Shown in pieces: positions 16,932-25,911 of a stretch of 64,000 nt of DNA. The notes under the pieces were generated by a model. It did not search any database. It was not told the DNA's origin and worked only from the letters and a program-made list of their open reading frames with translations. The first letter of the stretch is position 1. Each line of letters starts with the position of its first letter. A program made the translations under genes and the position numbers. This DNA is from Acidimicrobiaceae bacterium (lineage in GTDB: Bacteria; Actinomycetota; Acidimicrobiia; Acidimicrobiales; RAAP-2): assembly GCA_003158855.1 (NCBI GenBank), contig PMLJ01000043.1, positions 124,001 to 188,000 of the forward strand. Direction: 5' to 3'.

Positions 16932-18149
16932 ATGGAGGTCTTGTTCATTGGCGGCACCGGAATCATCAGTAGCGCCTGCGTGGCCGCTGCCCTCGAAGCG
17001 GGTCACGAAGTCTCGACGCTCAACCGGGGTCTCTCGAGACTGCCGAGCCAGGTGATGGCTGACCGTACGCTGATCGCCGATGCATCGGACGAGTTGCAAG
17101 TCCTAGAAGCACTGGGCAATCGGCATTTTGACGTCGTCGTTCAATTCACCGCCTACGTTCCAGCTCAAGTCGAGCTGGATGTTCGTTTGTATTCAGGTGC
17201 GGGCCAGTACGTCTTCATCAGTTCGGCTTCGGCGTATGAGAAGCCACCGGCGCATTGGCTCATCACCGAGTCGACCCCTCTGAAGAACCCCTTCTGGCAG
17301 TATTCCCGGGACAAGATCGCCTGCGAGGAAGTCCTGGTTCGGGCCCATCAGAGGACCGGTTTTCCGGTGACGATTATCCGTCCTTCGCTGACCTACGGCC
17401 TTTCACAGATACCGGTCTGCATTGGAAGTTGGACCAAGCCCTTCACCATCATCGAGCGAATGCGCCGGGGCGCCAAGATACTGGTGCCGGGCGACGGAAC
17501 CAGTATCTGGACCATCACGCACAACAGTGACTTCGCGAGAGGACTCATCCCGCTTCTTGGTAGGGCCGAGGCGATTGGGGAGGACTTCCACATCACGTCT
17601 GACGAAGCGTTGACCTGGAACCAGATCTATCTCCTGGTAGGCAAGGCCGCAGGCGTCGAGCCGGATCTGCTGCACGTTCCTTCCGATGGAGTTGTCGCTG
17701 CTGATCCCGAGCAGCTGGGCACCTTGTGGGGCGACAAGGCTCACTCGTCGGTGTTCGACAATTCGAAACTACGGAGGCTGGTGCCGGGGTTCAACGCCGT
17801 TGTGCCGTTTGCCGACGGTATTCGCCAGACCGTGGACTGGTTCGACAGTGACCCCAGCCGGCAAGAAATTGATGAACCCGCAAATGCTGCGTGGGATCGG
17901 TTGGCTGCGATCTACGTTGAGGCTCTCGCCAAAGCTGCGGAGTGTATCGCCGCGGGAATCGCGCGGATCAAGGCCCTTCAGCGGTCCAATCCCTCATCTG
18001 GAAGATGCCGTTCGACCGTTGAACGGGCTCAAGGGTGGATGTTGAGGCGTTTGATGTTCACTCCGCCAGCTTGCATCTCCGCGATTGCCGCCGCGGTCGT
18101 TTCTGGCGCCACTCCTGCGCAGAACTCCAAGTCCAAGGTGGTGCTGTAG
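16932..18149 (+). CDS. NAD-dependent epimerase/dehydratase (extended SDR) with an unusual C-terminal tail
   Basis: The N-terminus MEVLFIGGTGIISSA is a Rossmann dinucleotide site of the atypical GGTGxIS kind. VFISSASAY and YSRDKIACEE supply the SDR catalytic residues, and IIRPSLTYG and WTITHNSDFARGL are typical of the family's sugar or isoprenoid-type dehydratases. ATG 16932 follows AGGAGG. The recognisable enzyme ends around residue 335, but the frame runs about 70 residues more (IKALQRSN onward) across the 3' end of pncA on the other strand, a 121-base convergent overlap. The tail may be a lost-stop extension. Substrate unknown. Confidence 0.8.
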   Translation: MEVLFIGGTGIISSACVAAALEAGHEVSTLNRGLSRLPSQVMADRTLIADASDELQVLEALGNRHFDVVVQFTAYVPAQVELDVRLYSGAGQYVFISSASAYEKPPAHWLITESTPLKNPFWQYSRDKIACEEVLVRAHQRTGFPVTIIRPSLTYGLSQIPVCIGSWTKPFTIIERMRRGAKILVPGDGTSIWTITHNSDFARGLIPLLGRAEAIGEDFHITSDEALTWNQIYLLVGKAAGVEPDLLHVPSDGVVAADPEQLGTLWGDKAHSSVFDNSKLRRLVPGFNAVVPFADGIRQTVDWFDSDPSRQEIDEPANAAWDRLAAIYVEALAKAAECIAAGIARIKALQRSNPSSGRCRSTVERAQGWMLRRLMFTPPACISAIAAAVVSGATPAQNSKSKVVL

Positions 18150-18598
18150 CCAAGGCGGACGGCGTCGAGCGCAGTGGCTTTCACGCAGTAATCCGTAGCG
18201 AGGCCGACGACTGTCACATCGGTGACGTCCATTGACTTCAGGTAGGCGTCGAGGGATTCGTGGTTGGGGTTGGTGCCCTCGAAGCCCGAGTAGGCAGCAG
18301 CGAGTGCACCCTTGTAGAAGACCTGGCCAACACCGGCTGCGGCACCGATTGCCGGATGAAACTGAGCTCCCCACGTGGAGGCAACGCAGTGGACTGGCCA
18401 CACTTTGAAGTGATCGCCGGGATGGTCACCATGCCAGTCCTTGGTGGCGACGACGAAATCGGCATCACCCGGTGGGCTCTTGTGATCCAGGGCGGCGGCC
18501 AGCTTTGTTGCGATGCCTTCGCCACCCGGCACGTAGAGCGATCCGGACGGGTCGGCGAAGTCGTTCTGCACATCGACCACGATGAGAGCAGTCTTCAC
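18029..18598 (-). CDS. pncA: Nicotinamidase
   Basis: PncA hydrolyses nicotinamide to nicotinate in NAD salvage. The protein shows the cysteine-hydrolase triad: Asp in VVDVQNDF, Lys in FYKGA, and Cys in GLATDYCVKATALDA. The metal-binding DWHGDHPGDHF segment is also present. Length (189) is normal. The next gene on the same strand upstream is pncB, the following pathway step. GTG 18598 gives the natural start MKTALIVVDVQ. A hairpin with GAACGG/CCGTTC arms lies just past its stop. Confidence 0.93.
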   Translation of the reverse strand: MKTALIVVDVQNDFADPSGSLYVPGGEGIATKLAAALDHKSPPGDADFVVATKDWHGDHPGDHFKVWPVHCVASTWGAQFHPAIGAAAGVGQVFYKGALAAAYSGFEGTNPNHESLDAYLKSMDVTDVTVVGLATDYCVKATALDAVRLGYSTTLDLEFCAGVAPETTAAAIAEMQAGGVNIKRLNIHP

Positions 18599-18848
18599 TG
18601 CTTACGATCTCGTGCGGTAGAAGTCTTTGCGCAGCACGCTCGCCGTGGCGACATTTTGCGCGCTTCAGAGACCCTGGCCGTCATCAGATGAACTGTGCTC
18701 TCTCCCCTCGGAGACTGTCCGAAACGAAAGCGAGCAAGGGCAACGAGATCCGCCGAGGTTCGCCTCAACTCAAAGACGGCGTGCGAATGCGCACGCTCGC
18801 GTCGGGGCGCCGGAAACTGACTATCGCCGACGACGTTCTCGACCATCG
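18599..18848. other. Gap between pncB and pncA
   Basis: A 250-base stretch on the same side as both genes, with no supported gene; it separates the two NAD-salvage genes and may hold a pncA promoter. Confidence 0.35.
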
Positions 18849-20192
18849 CTATGGTGGCCCAACTCCGAGGCCCGCCCGTTGGCGGGCTGTGGCTCGGACC
18901 TGCTCGGTGAGCCGCGATAGCCCCGCCGTGATTTCGCAGACCGGCGCGACCGGATGGGTGAGCTCGCGCGCGGCGTCCGCCAGCTCGCGCAGGTCGGCCT
19001 CGAAGCGTTCGCGCGCGGCGGATAGCGAGTCCGGACTCCCGAGCCGCCGACCGGACCGCATCATCTCCTCGAGCAGACCGACCGTGCCGGCCGGGGCCGC
19101 CTCGTCCCGACAGCCGATCGCATCTCGGAGTTCAGCACCGCGGAAGACCTGCTTCGGGCCGGGAAGGGTGGCCTTTGCCTCCGAGAGCTTGGCTACCGGG
19201 CGACCGTTGTAGGCGACGAGCTTGTAGGCCGAGTCGAGGTACGGGGCATCCGCCGAGACGCCGAGACGGGTCCCGAGGCCCGCCGCGTTGATCGGGGCGC
19301 CAGCGGCGACGAAACGCGCGAGGTCGTACTCGTCGAGTCCCCCAGAGACGAAGATGCGGACGTCGAATAGGCCCGCTGCGTCGAGGAGGCTTCGCGCAGC
19401 GACGGCGAGTTGCGCGAGGTCACCGCTGTCGAGACGGATGCCGGAGCGCTGCGCAAGGCCGCGGCTTTCGATGACCTCGATCGCGCGGGCGACGCCGGCG
19501 AGGGTGTCGTAAGTGTCGACCAGGAATGTCGTCTGCTCGGGAAAGTCGCTCGCGAAGGTCGAGAAGGCGTCGACTTCATGCTCGAAGGCCTCGATGTAGG
19601 AGTGCGCCATGGTCCCGGTTGCGGTGAGTCCGTAGCGTCGAGCGGCCTCGACGTTGCTCGTCGCCGAGAACCCCACCATCGCCGTAAGGCGTGCCACGGC
19701 GATTCCCGCCTCGACGCCCTGGGTCCGGCGGAACCCGAACTCGACGAGGTCGATCTTGCCCGCTGCGGCCAGGCGGCAGCGGGCTGCCTTCGTGGCGAGC
19801 ATCGTCTCCAGGCTGACCTTGTTGAGCAGGTAGGTCTCGACGAGCTGCGCCTCGGCGATGGGGGCGGTGACCTCGAGGATCGGCTCGTTGGCGAAAACGA
19901 TCCGACCCTCGGGAACGGCAACGACGTCCCCGGTGAAGCGGAGCTCGGAGAACGACGCGAGTGTTGCGTCATCGAAGCCGAGAGAAGCGAGGAACGTGAG
20001 GTCTTCGTCCTCGAAACTGAACTGCTCCAGCCACTCACAACAACTCTCCACTCCTGCGGCGACGAGAAAGCCACGACTCGGCGGCAGGTTGCGGACAAAG
20101 AGGCTGAACGTGGCGGGCGCATCCATGCCGTGGCGCAGGTAACTCGCCGCCATCCTGAGCTCGTAGAGGTCGGTCAGCAGCGCCCCGGGCAT
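18849..20192 (-). CDS. pncB: Nicotinate phosphoribosyltransferase
   Basis: PncB joins nicotinate and PRPP to nicotinate mononucleotide, the committed step of the Preiss-Handler salvage route. The 447-residue protein begins LLTDLYELRMAASYL and has RGFLVAAGVE, EFGFRRTQG, MAHSYIEAF, IRLDSGDLA and VSGGLDEYDL, all family blocks that form the phosphoribosyl site. ATG 20192 follows a GAGGTG site. Together with pncA it gives a complete nicotinamide-to-NaMN pathway. Confidence 0.94.
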   Translation of the reverse strand: MPGALLTDLYELRMAASYLRHGMDAPATFSLFVRNLPPSRGFLVAAGVESCCEWLEQFSFEDEDLTFLASLGFDDATLASFSELRFTGDVVAVPEGRIVFANEPILEVTAPIAEAQLVETYLLNKVSLETMLATKAARCRLAAAGKIDLVEFGFRRTQGVEAGIAVARLTAMVGFSATSNVEAARRYGLTATGTMAHSYIEAFEHEVDAFSTFASDFPEQTTFLVDTYDTLAGVARAIEVIESRGLAQRSGIRLDSGDLAQLAVAARSLLDAAGLFDVRIFVSGGLDEYDLARFVAAGAPINAAGLGTRLGVSADAPYLDSAYKLVAYNGRPVAKLSEAKATLPGPKQVFRGAELRDAIGCRDEAAPAGTVGLLEEMMRSGRRLGSPDSLSAARERFEADLRELADAARELTHPVAPVCEITAGLSRLTEQVRATARQRAGLGVGPP

Positions 20193-20532
20193 TGCCGAAC
20201 ACCTCCCGCTCGCTTGGCGTAGCGTGCGCCGCGATCTTTACCCGTCACGGAGCCATTCTGTCATCCCATGAGTTGGCCAGTTGGGCTGAAGGTTACGGGC
20301 TGATCAGCGACGTGACGTGAAGTCTTGGACCCGAGGGTCTGCGACGGTGATGTTCACGGCGACGGAAGTCCCTGGGTGGAATCACTCGACAGAATCATTG
20401 GTCGCGGCGTTGCTACGGTGGGTACTGACTGTCGTCTGCTGATGGCAATTGCGGAAAATCGAACGTGAAGATCCGGGTTATGGCCGACAGTTCCCCTGGG
20501 GTCAGAGAATCCGGAGATGACCCAGGAGAACC
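20193..20532. other. Intergenic region between divergent pncB and sixA-like genes
   Basis: About 340 bases with no supported coding sequence before the short leader ORF. Both promoters are expected here; no operator stands out. Confidence 0.4.
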
Positions 20533-20565
20533 ATGGATCACCGGCTGGGCGTGATTGGCACATGA
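20533..20565 (+). CDS. 10-codon leader ORF overlapping the phosphatase start
   Basis: ATG 20533 follows a near-ideal AGGAG site and encodes MDHRLGVIGT, stopping at TGA 20563-20565. That stop overlaps the ATG of the SixA-type gene in ATGA. The SixA ATG has no good ribosome binding site of its own, so the peptide probably serves translational coupling. Seen in the sequence; function inferred. Confidence 0.45.
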   Translation: MDHRLGVIGT

Positions 20566-21092
20566 CGAGATCTCTCTACGTCTTGCGACATGGAAAGTCG
20601 AGTTGGGCTGATTCCAGTTTGCCCGACTTCGAACGGCCACTCGCCCCTCGTGGGGAGAAGGCCGCTCGGAGGATGGCCAAGCGGCTGGCGCAGTCGTCGC
20701 CACCACCGAAACTCGTCCTTTGCTCGACCGCGACTCGTGCCGTCCAGACGTATCAGCCGATGGCCAAGCTGCTCCCTAAATCGGTCGAGGTGCATCTGGA
20801 AGACGGGCTCTACGGCGCGAGTGGTGCGACGTTGCTAATGCGGCTACGCGCGCTGCCCGACGAAATAAAGTCGGTGCTGCTCATCGGCCACAATCCCGGC
20901 GTCCAGGATCTGTTGATCGAACTTGCCAGCGGACGGGATCCGGCTCGAATGGAGGAAGTCCGTGCCAGCTTTCCCACCTGCGCGTTGGCGACGATACGTG
21001 TGAGGGGTAGTTGGTCCGAGCTCGGCCCGAGCACAGCTTCGGTGGAGGAGATTGCAATGCCGAGGGCTCTTGCCGACGAGCTCGAAGGCTGA
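20562..21092 (+). CDS. SixA-type histidine phosphatase
   Basis: The 176-residue protein begins MTRSLYVLRHGKSSW, the phosphohistidine RHG motif of the histidine phosphatase superfamily, followed by ERPLAPRGEKAARRMA, a second arginine motif SxxTRAVQT and the distal His in LLIGHNPGVQDL. This is the SixA branch, which dephosphorylates phosphohistidine domains or small phospho-compounds. I start it at ATG 20562, where family similarity begins; ATG 20517 in frame would add 15 residues. Translation is likely coupled to the overlapping 10-codon leader. Confidence 0.88.
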   Translation: MTRSLYVLRHGKSSWADSSLPDFERPLAPRGEKAARRMAKRLAQSSPPPKLVLCSTATRAVQTYQPMAKLLPKSVEVHLEDGLYGASGATLLMRLRALPDEIKSVLLIGHNPGVQDLLIELASGRDPARMEEVRASFPTCALATIRVRGSWSELGPSTASVEEIAMPRALADELEG

Positions 21093-21485
21093 AAGATGGG
21101 TCCCGATCCCGGCACCTTGGGACCACCACGCGGGCCAATCGGAGAGCAGGGGGGTCAAGCGGCTCGAAGAGATGGGGAGACCGATTCGTCCTCCAGGGCC
21201 CGGAGCAGCGAATTGAAGTTGAGCCCGTGGGCGCTTGGGTCCCCCTTGCACTGCTTCCGGATTCACCTTGGGGGCGATATTCAACAAGACCAGACCGCTC
21301 GAGACGTTACGATCACCCGTGCCTTCAGCAACTTGATCGCCGCTCGACAGGCCGTCCCATGTGAGCCGACAGAACCGAACCGTCCCTAAGCGAGATCTAG
21401 AGTTGGCGACGTGGCACGGAGAACTTGCCAACCAAGTTCTTCGATGCGGGTCAGGAAGTGATCAAGCGACCGCGACCACCGGTTG
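21093..21485. other. Intergenic stretch between convergent genes
   Basis: Nearly 400 bases between the phosphatase and the XRE-cupin gene, which point toward each other. Open frames here have no ribosome binding site and no recognisable protein. Confidence 0.4.
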
Positions 21486-22319
21486 TCACTGCTGGTCGCC
21501 TAGCAATTCAATGTTCATCCAGATCGCTTCGACAGGAATGTCGCCAACGTTGGCCAAACGGTGGGGACGACTCGAGTCAAACGAGATGGAGTCTCCCGCG
21601 GTAAGACGGTTGGTTTCGAAACCCACCGTAATCTCAAGGGTCCCACTGAGGATGAATCCGTACTCGGTGCCGACGTGTCGGATCAGGCGTCCTTCCATCG
21701 TCGAGCTGCCCCCGACGTCGTATCGGACGAACATGAAGTCGGTCTTGTCGCTTCGCGTCGCCGTCAGCGACTCCCACGTGACGCCCGAGTCGAGCACGAG
21801 GATCTTACGATCGCGCGGGTGCACGACCGAAGAGGACGACCTCGACCCCGGTCCGTCGTGGAGAGGGGGTGACATCGCCGGGAGGCTGCCGAAGCTCGAC
21901 TCCGTGCGCCATGCATTGTTGGCCGCATCGGTCGCGCCACCAAGATGCTCAGGGAAGTTGCTAGTGCCGGAATTCGCGGAGGCGGCCTCGTTTTCGAAGA
22001 GTTCGTCGGTCGTGATGTCGAGCGCCGAACAGATTGCGAAGAGGGTGGCGACCGAAGGCTGCGCCTTGCCGGTCTCGAGTTGTGAGATGAAAGAAGCCGA
22101 GACGTCCAAGTCCCTGGCAAACTGTCGCAACGAAATACCACGAGCCAGTCGTTGGGCACGTAGACGTGCGCCCATCAGCCCCGGCGTCATCCCGTCGCCG
22201 TTTGTGTTCGCAGGGCTGGTCATTGGCAATACCTTTTCCTCGCGAGCGGGTGTGCCGGAATCCTTCGGGGCCGTGGTTCGTCGGTTGGTCGCTGAGCCCT
22301 TTGGAACCGGCATCGTCAC
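21486..22319 (-). CDS. XRE-family transcriptional regulator with C-terminal cupin domain
   Basis: Residues about 45-115 form an XRE helix-turn-helix (LRAQRLARGISLRQFARDL, then SASFISQLETGKAQPS). The last third is a cupin sensor domain (HVGTEYGFILSGTLEITVG, SISFDSSRPHRLANVG). A linker of about 60 residues rich in Ser, Asn and Gly separates them. Such regulators usually bind a small metabolite in the cupin and control adjacent amino-acid or amine catabolic genes. It precedes the bicupin and SDR genes on the same strand orientation (they read toward it), so it may control them and the divergent amidohydrolase. GTG 22319 or the ATG two codons later may be the start. Confidence 0.87.
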   Translation of the reverse strand: MTMPVPKGSATNRRTTAPKDSGTPAREEKVLPMTSPANTNGDGMTPGLMGARLRAQRLARGISLRQFARDLDVSASFISQLETGKAQPSVATLFAICSALDITTDELFENEAASANSGTSNFPEHLGGATDAANNAWRTESSFGSLPAMSPPLHDGPGSRSSSSVVHPRDRKILVLDSGVTWESLTATRSDKTDFMFVRYDVGGSSTMEGRLIRHVGTEYGFILSGTLEITVGFETNRLTAGDSISFDSSRPHRLANVGDIPVEAIWMNIELLGDQQ

Positions 22320-22415
22320 CTCTCACCAAACCTCGTTGAGTGCAACGGCTTTCATGATCTGAGCCCGTTGCACCACACTGAACTGCATGAATACCAAATT
22401 CTAGTGAACCGAAAT

Positions 22416-23321
22416 CTATTCCCGATGTTCCAGCTTGGCGGCGAGGTGCTCCCACTCGCGGCTGAACCGATACGAGTGGCGGGCCGGAGGTTGCGGAGCC
22501 TGCACTTCAATCCAGCGAACGAGTCCCGACCCGCGATTCTCGAAGCCGTGATCGGCGCCCACGCCCGCCCAGAGGACGTCACCTGGGTGGAACACCATCA
22601 ACTCGCCGTCGACCAGCGCGTGCACTTCGCCTTCCACGAAGACGTAGGCCTCTTCGAAAGGGTGGTCGTGCGGATGGGCGATGGCGGTCGGCTGGTAGTC
22701 GACGACGAACATCGTGTGAAGTTGCGCACCCAGCTGCTGGTCGATGAGCATCTTCACGCCGATGCCGCTGTACGCGAGCAGGGCCGTTGCCATGCTGGGA
22801 GAGACCGTCGGAGCGTTGACGTTCGATCCCCCCGCCAGTTTGTGCAGGTCCATGGAGTCTGGGTCGAAGCGGACGGCATTGCGGTTGCGGGGGTCGCGCA
22901 TGTCGGGCAGTGTGGGCTCCGATTCGACCAATGGCTCGCCCGTGAAGAAGGTGTCCTGGCGTCGTCCGTCATCGAGCTCCGCCGGTGACGCGATCTGCAG
23001 CCACTTGGCGGGTCCCTCAACCGATCGCAGCGAATAGGCGGTACCGATCGGCACGGTGATGCAGTGGTTCGCCTCGAGAAGCGTTGATTCGCCGAGCGTC
23101 GTGACGGCGAGGCTGCCGGAGAAGACGTAGATGCTGAACTCGAAGGAGTGAAGGGCCGTTTCGACACGACCTTCTGGCGCCAGATGCCCGATGGTCAGCG
23201 TCATGTGGGGCGAACCTGTCGCACGGGTCACGAGGACCTGTTGGCGGAATCCGGACGAATGCCCCTCGTAGGGTGCGGGGGTGGTCGCCTTGCTGTCGTC
23301 AATCTTTGTCGCGTAGTACAT
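22416..23321 (-). CDS. Bicupin protein, (S)-ureidoglycine aminohydrolase-like
   Basis: Two cupin domains are visible. The first (residues 20-115) has TALHSFEFSIYVFSGSL with poor metal ligands; the second (about 190-275) has AHPHDHPFEEAYVFVEGE, the HxHx4E metal motif, then HPGDVLWAGVGADH. This two-domain layout with the metal site in the C-terminal cupin resembles (S)-ureidoglycine aminohydrolase (AllE/UGlyAH), which releases ammonia from an allantoin breakdown product. Catalysis on a ureide would suit the surrounding nitrogen-catabolic genes. The assignment to a specific reaction is uncertain. ATG 23321 follows GGAGAGAG. Confidence 0.7.
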   Translation of the reverse strand: MYYATKIDDSKATTPAPYEGHSSGFRQQVLVTRATGSPHMTLTIGHLAPEGRVETALHSFEFSIYVFSGSLAVTTLGESTLLEANHCITVPIGTAYSLRSVEGPAKWLQIASPAELDDGRRQDTFFTGEPLVESEPTLPDMRDPRNRNAVRFDPDSMDLHKLAGGSNVNAPTVSPSMATALLAYSGIGVKMLIDQQLGAQLHTMFVVDYQPTAIAHPHDHPFEEAYVFVEGEVHALVDGELMVFHPGDVLWAGVGADHGFENRGSGLVRWIEVQAPQPPARHSYRFSREWEHLAAKLEHRE

Positions 23322-23359
23322 ACTCTCTCCAGTCCACTAATTCGTAATCGGTCGACCGC

Positions 23360-24073
23360 CTACTTGAGGAGCCAACCACCATCCATCGCAAGGTTCACGC
23401 CGTTCACACCTGAATTATCGAGCAAGAACTCGACCGAGTGAACGATCTCCTGCATCGTCACGAGTCGGCCGAGCGGCGTGCGCGAGATGATGTGACTGTT
23501 GTCCTTGTTCTCCCAGAACGGGCTGTCGCCGATGATGCCGGGGTGGACAGCGTTGATGCGCACTGGTGCGAGTTCGGCTGCCAGGCTGTTGACGATGCCG
23601 ACGACTCCTCCGTTCACGGTCGACACGGTCGTCGATCCGGGATAGGGACGCTGCAAGGCCAAGCCGCCAAACAGGACAATGGAGGCGTCAGGGGTGAAGC
23701 GATCGCGTAGGACATGGATAGCCTCCGTGTAGCCGACGAGCTTGAGCGTGACGAGGCGGATTGCCCGGGCGACGTTGTAGTCGGCGATCGTGTTGGAGTC
23801 ACGCTCGATCGCCGGGATTACCAGGTAGTCGACGGAACCAATGCCGGCGAGCGAGTCGGCGATGGACTCGGGCTGGGAGAGGTCGACGGCGATGCCGATC
23901 GTGCCGAGTCCGATCTCCGCTGCCGCCTTGTGCGCCGTTTCCGTCGTTCGGCCCGATAGGTGAACAGTCGTGCCCTTGGCCGCCAGCGATTTGACGATCT
24001 CCCTGCCGATACCCGACGTGCCACCCAGGACGACGGCGGTGCGTGCGGCACCTCCTGCTGATTGTGTTGTCAT
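23360..24073 (-). CDS. Short-chain dehydrogenase/reductase
   Basis: The 237-residue protein has VVLGGTSGIGREIV (cofactor site) and NSLAAELAPVRINAVHPG (end of the catalytic region). The usual YxxxK is atypical: the segment reads STTVSTVNGGVVGI, so the Tyr and Lys are missing or shifted and activity is doubtful or unusual. ATG 24073 is chosen for its AAGGGGGGAA site; the frame runs 26 codons further up without one. It lies 38 bases downstream of nothing else on its strand and 38 bases upstream of the bicupin gene, so the two are likely co-transcribed. Confidence 0.82.
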   Translation of the reverse strand: MTTQSAGGAARTAVVLGGTSGIGREIVKSLAAKGTTVHLSGRTTETAHKAAAEIGLGTIGIAVDLSQPESIADSLAGIGSVDYLVIPAIERDSNTIADYNVARAIRLVTLKLVGYTEAIHVLRDRFTPDASIVLFGGLALQRPYPGSTTVSTVNGGVVGIVNSLAAELAPVRINAVHPGIIGDSPFWENKDNSHIISRTPLGRLVTMQEIVHSVEFLLDNSGVNGVNLAMDGGWLLK

Positions 24074-24312
24074 CGTTCCCCCCTTGTTGTTCAGTAGCAA
24101 TAAACATATCCGAAGTTCCTGCCGAGTGAGAAGTTTGTTCAGCATCTGCAACGAGCGCCCCGTTGGCGCCGAGGATCAATGACACCATTTGATCATCCGA
24201 ATCAAACTGGCCATCTTTCAACGACCTTTGACACAATATCGGTGGCGTGACGCCCCAGGCAAGGGCGAGGATGGCCTCACTCGTCGAGACCTGAGGGCAT
24301 GTGAAGTAGTTC
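24074..24312. promoter_or_regulatory. Divergent control region upstream of the amidohydrolase
   Basis: Between the divergent SDR and amidohydrolase genes. TTTGAT-N7-ATCAAA at 24188-24206 is an inverted repeat that may be an operator. No gene is supported. Confidence 0.4.
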
Positions 24313-24340
24313 TTGACAGAACTGAACACGGTGATACACT
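24309..24340 (+). promoter_or_regulatory. Promoter of the amidohydrolase gene with an operator-like dyad
   Basis: TTGACA (24313-24318) and TACACT (24335-24340) are separated by 16 bases, a good housekeeping promoter. The dyad GTTCT-TGAC-AGAAC (24309-24322) covers the -35, so a repressor could act there. Confidence 0.6.
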
Positions 24341-24376
24341 CCCTGGGAATCTGAACCATTTCACCAAGGGGGGGGA

Positions 24377-25816
24377 ATGAACAAGCCCATCAGCACGTCC
24401 GGCGAGTCACTCGAACACGGGCGTTCCATCGTCTTTCGAAACGGAATCGTCCTCACCATGGACAACGCGCACCACGTCGTGAAGGACTGCGACGTGCTCG
24501 TCGTGGGTGGAGTGATTCGCGAGGTCGGTCCCAGCATAAGGGCACCTGAAGATGCCCTCGAGATCGACGCCCGCGGGGGAATCATCATGCCGGGCATGAT
24601 CGACACGCACCGCCACATGTGGCAGACGGCGATGCGAGCGTACGGTGCGGACTGGACCCTGTCGCAGTATTTCGTGTGGTACTACCTGGAGCACGGCCGG
24701 AACTTCCGACCCCAGGACATCTTCGCCGGCAATCTGCTCTCGGCCATCGAGGCCGTCGACGCGGGTGTGACGACCTCGGTCGACTGGTCGCACGGCCTGC
24801 AGACGATCGAACACGCGGACGCGGCCGTCGATGCCCTCGAGACGGTTCCCGCGCGCTTCGTCCTGGCCTATGGGAACATCCAGCGTCCACCGTGGGAGTG
24901 GACCACCGATAAGGAGTTCCGGGACTTCTACAATCGGCGCATCGACGGCAAGGGAGACATGCTGGGCTTCCAGATCGCCTTTGACGTCGTCGCGGGTCCG
25001 GAGTTCCCGGAGCGCGCCGCGTTCGAGGCGGCCCGCGACCTTGGCGTCTCCGTCAATACGCACGCGGGCGTTCTCGGGGCGAACGGCGACGACAGCGTCC
25101 GCCTGATGCACGAGAACGGATTCATGAATCCGGACACTGTTCTCGTTCACTGTTCAACGCTTTCGGACGACTCCTACCACCGGATCGCCGCGTGCGGCAG
25201 TTCGGTGTCGGTGTCCACCGAGAGCGAGCAGAGCGCGGGCCAGGGCTACCCCTCGTCGTGGAAGCTGCGCCAGTTCGATATTCCGATCACCCTCTCGCAC
25301 GACACCTCGGTGTGGTGGAGCGCGGACCTGTTCACCGCCATGCGCACGACGCTCGGCGCGGATCGCTCCCGCCAGCACTTCGAGGCTCACCTGAAGGGCG
25401 AAACGGTGACGCAGCTCGATCTTCGTTCTGAGGAAGTCGTCGACTGGGCGACCCGAGGCGGGAGCAAGGCCTTGGGACTCGACAGCAAGATTGGCAGCAT
25501 TGAGGTCGGCAAGCGAGCCGATATCGTCCTCATCAAGAACGACGAGTCGCCGGTGATGTTCCCGATCCTGCACCCCTACGGGCACGTGGCCATGCAGGCG
25601 CAGCGCGCCGACGTCCACACTGTGGTGATCGACGGCAACATCGTCAAGCACGAGCACCGATTGATCAACATCGACCTGGCGAAGGCGAAGAGTGCGGTGG
25701 AAGAGACCGTGGGCTTCCTCGCCGACACCTTGGGCGAGGAAGCGTGGAATGCGGGTATGCACCCGGATCTGGCCGAGAAGGAAATCATCGACAACCCCTA
25801 CCACTACAACAAGTAG
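24377..25816 (+). CDS. Amidohydrolase of the TrzA/cytosine-deaminase-like family
   Basis: This metal-dependent hydrolase removes an amino or other group from a heterocycle or amide. The metal ligands are visible: HxH at residues 78/80 (IDTHRHMW), His229 (SVNTHAG), His258 (VLVHCS) and Asp309 (TLSHDTS). The Glu that usually follows the third His in nucleobase deaminases is not in its usual place, and many family positions differ, so the substrate is not a standard one I can name. The C-terminal composite domain (GSIEVGKRADIVLI) is standard. GGGGGG precedes ATG 24377. It is followed by a strong terminator and a ribose-type ABC importer. Confidence 0.83.
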   Translation: MNKPISTSGESLEHGRSIVFRNGIVLTMDNAHHVVKDCDVLVVGGVIREVGPSIRAPEDALEIDARGGIIMPGMIDTHRHMWQTAMRAYGADWTLSQYFVWYYLEHGRNFRPQDIFAGNLLSAIEAVDAGVTTSVDWSHGLQTIEHADAAVDALETVPARFVLAYGNIQRPPWEWTTDKEFRDFYNRRIDGKGDMLGFQIAFDVVAGPEFPERAAFEAARDLGVSVNTHAGVLGANGDDSVRLMHENGFMNPDTVLVHCSTLSDDSYHRIAACGSSVSVSTESEQSAGQGYPSSWKLRQFDIPITLSHDTSVWWSADLFTAMRTTLGADRSRQHFEAHLKGETVTQLDLRSEEVVDWATRGGSKALGLDSKIGSIEVGKRADIVLIKNDESPVMFPILHPYGHVAMQAQRADVHTVVIDGNIVKHEHRLINIDLAKAKSAVEETVGFLADTLGEEAWNAGMHPDLAEKEIIDNPYHYNK

Positions 25817-25844
25817 CGCCGAGGCCCGGAAGGGCACGTGCGTG

Positions 25845-25880
25845 AAGATGCCGGCCGCGCGAGCGGCCGGCATCTTCGTT
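25845..25880 (+). terminator. Strong intrinsic terminator after the amidohydrolase
   Basis: A 14-base-pair stem (AAGATGCCGGCCGC pairing with GCGGCCGGCATCTT) closes on a GCGA tetraloop at 25859-25862, followed by CGTT. The stem is perfect. Confidence 0.85.
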
Positions 25881-25911
25881 CCCACGGCGTTGCGGGAATG
25901 TTCGGTATGAC

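Noticed and set aside
16694-16972. 92-codon frame before the epimerase gene
   Set aside because: Contains the epimerase ribosome site and overlaps its start; no similarity recognised.
21486-22319. Toxin-antitoxin or phage repressor for the XRE gene
   Set aside because: The C-terminal cupin sensor and catabolic neighbours fit a metabolic regulator; no toxin or phage genes are nearby.
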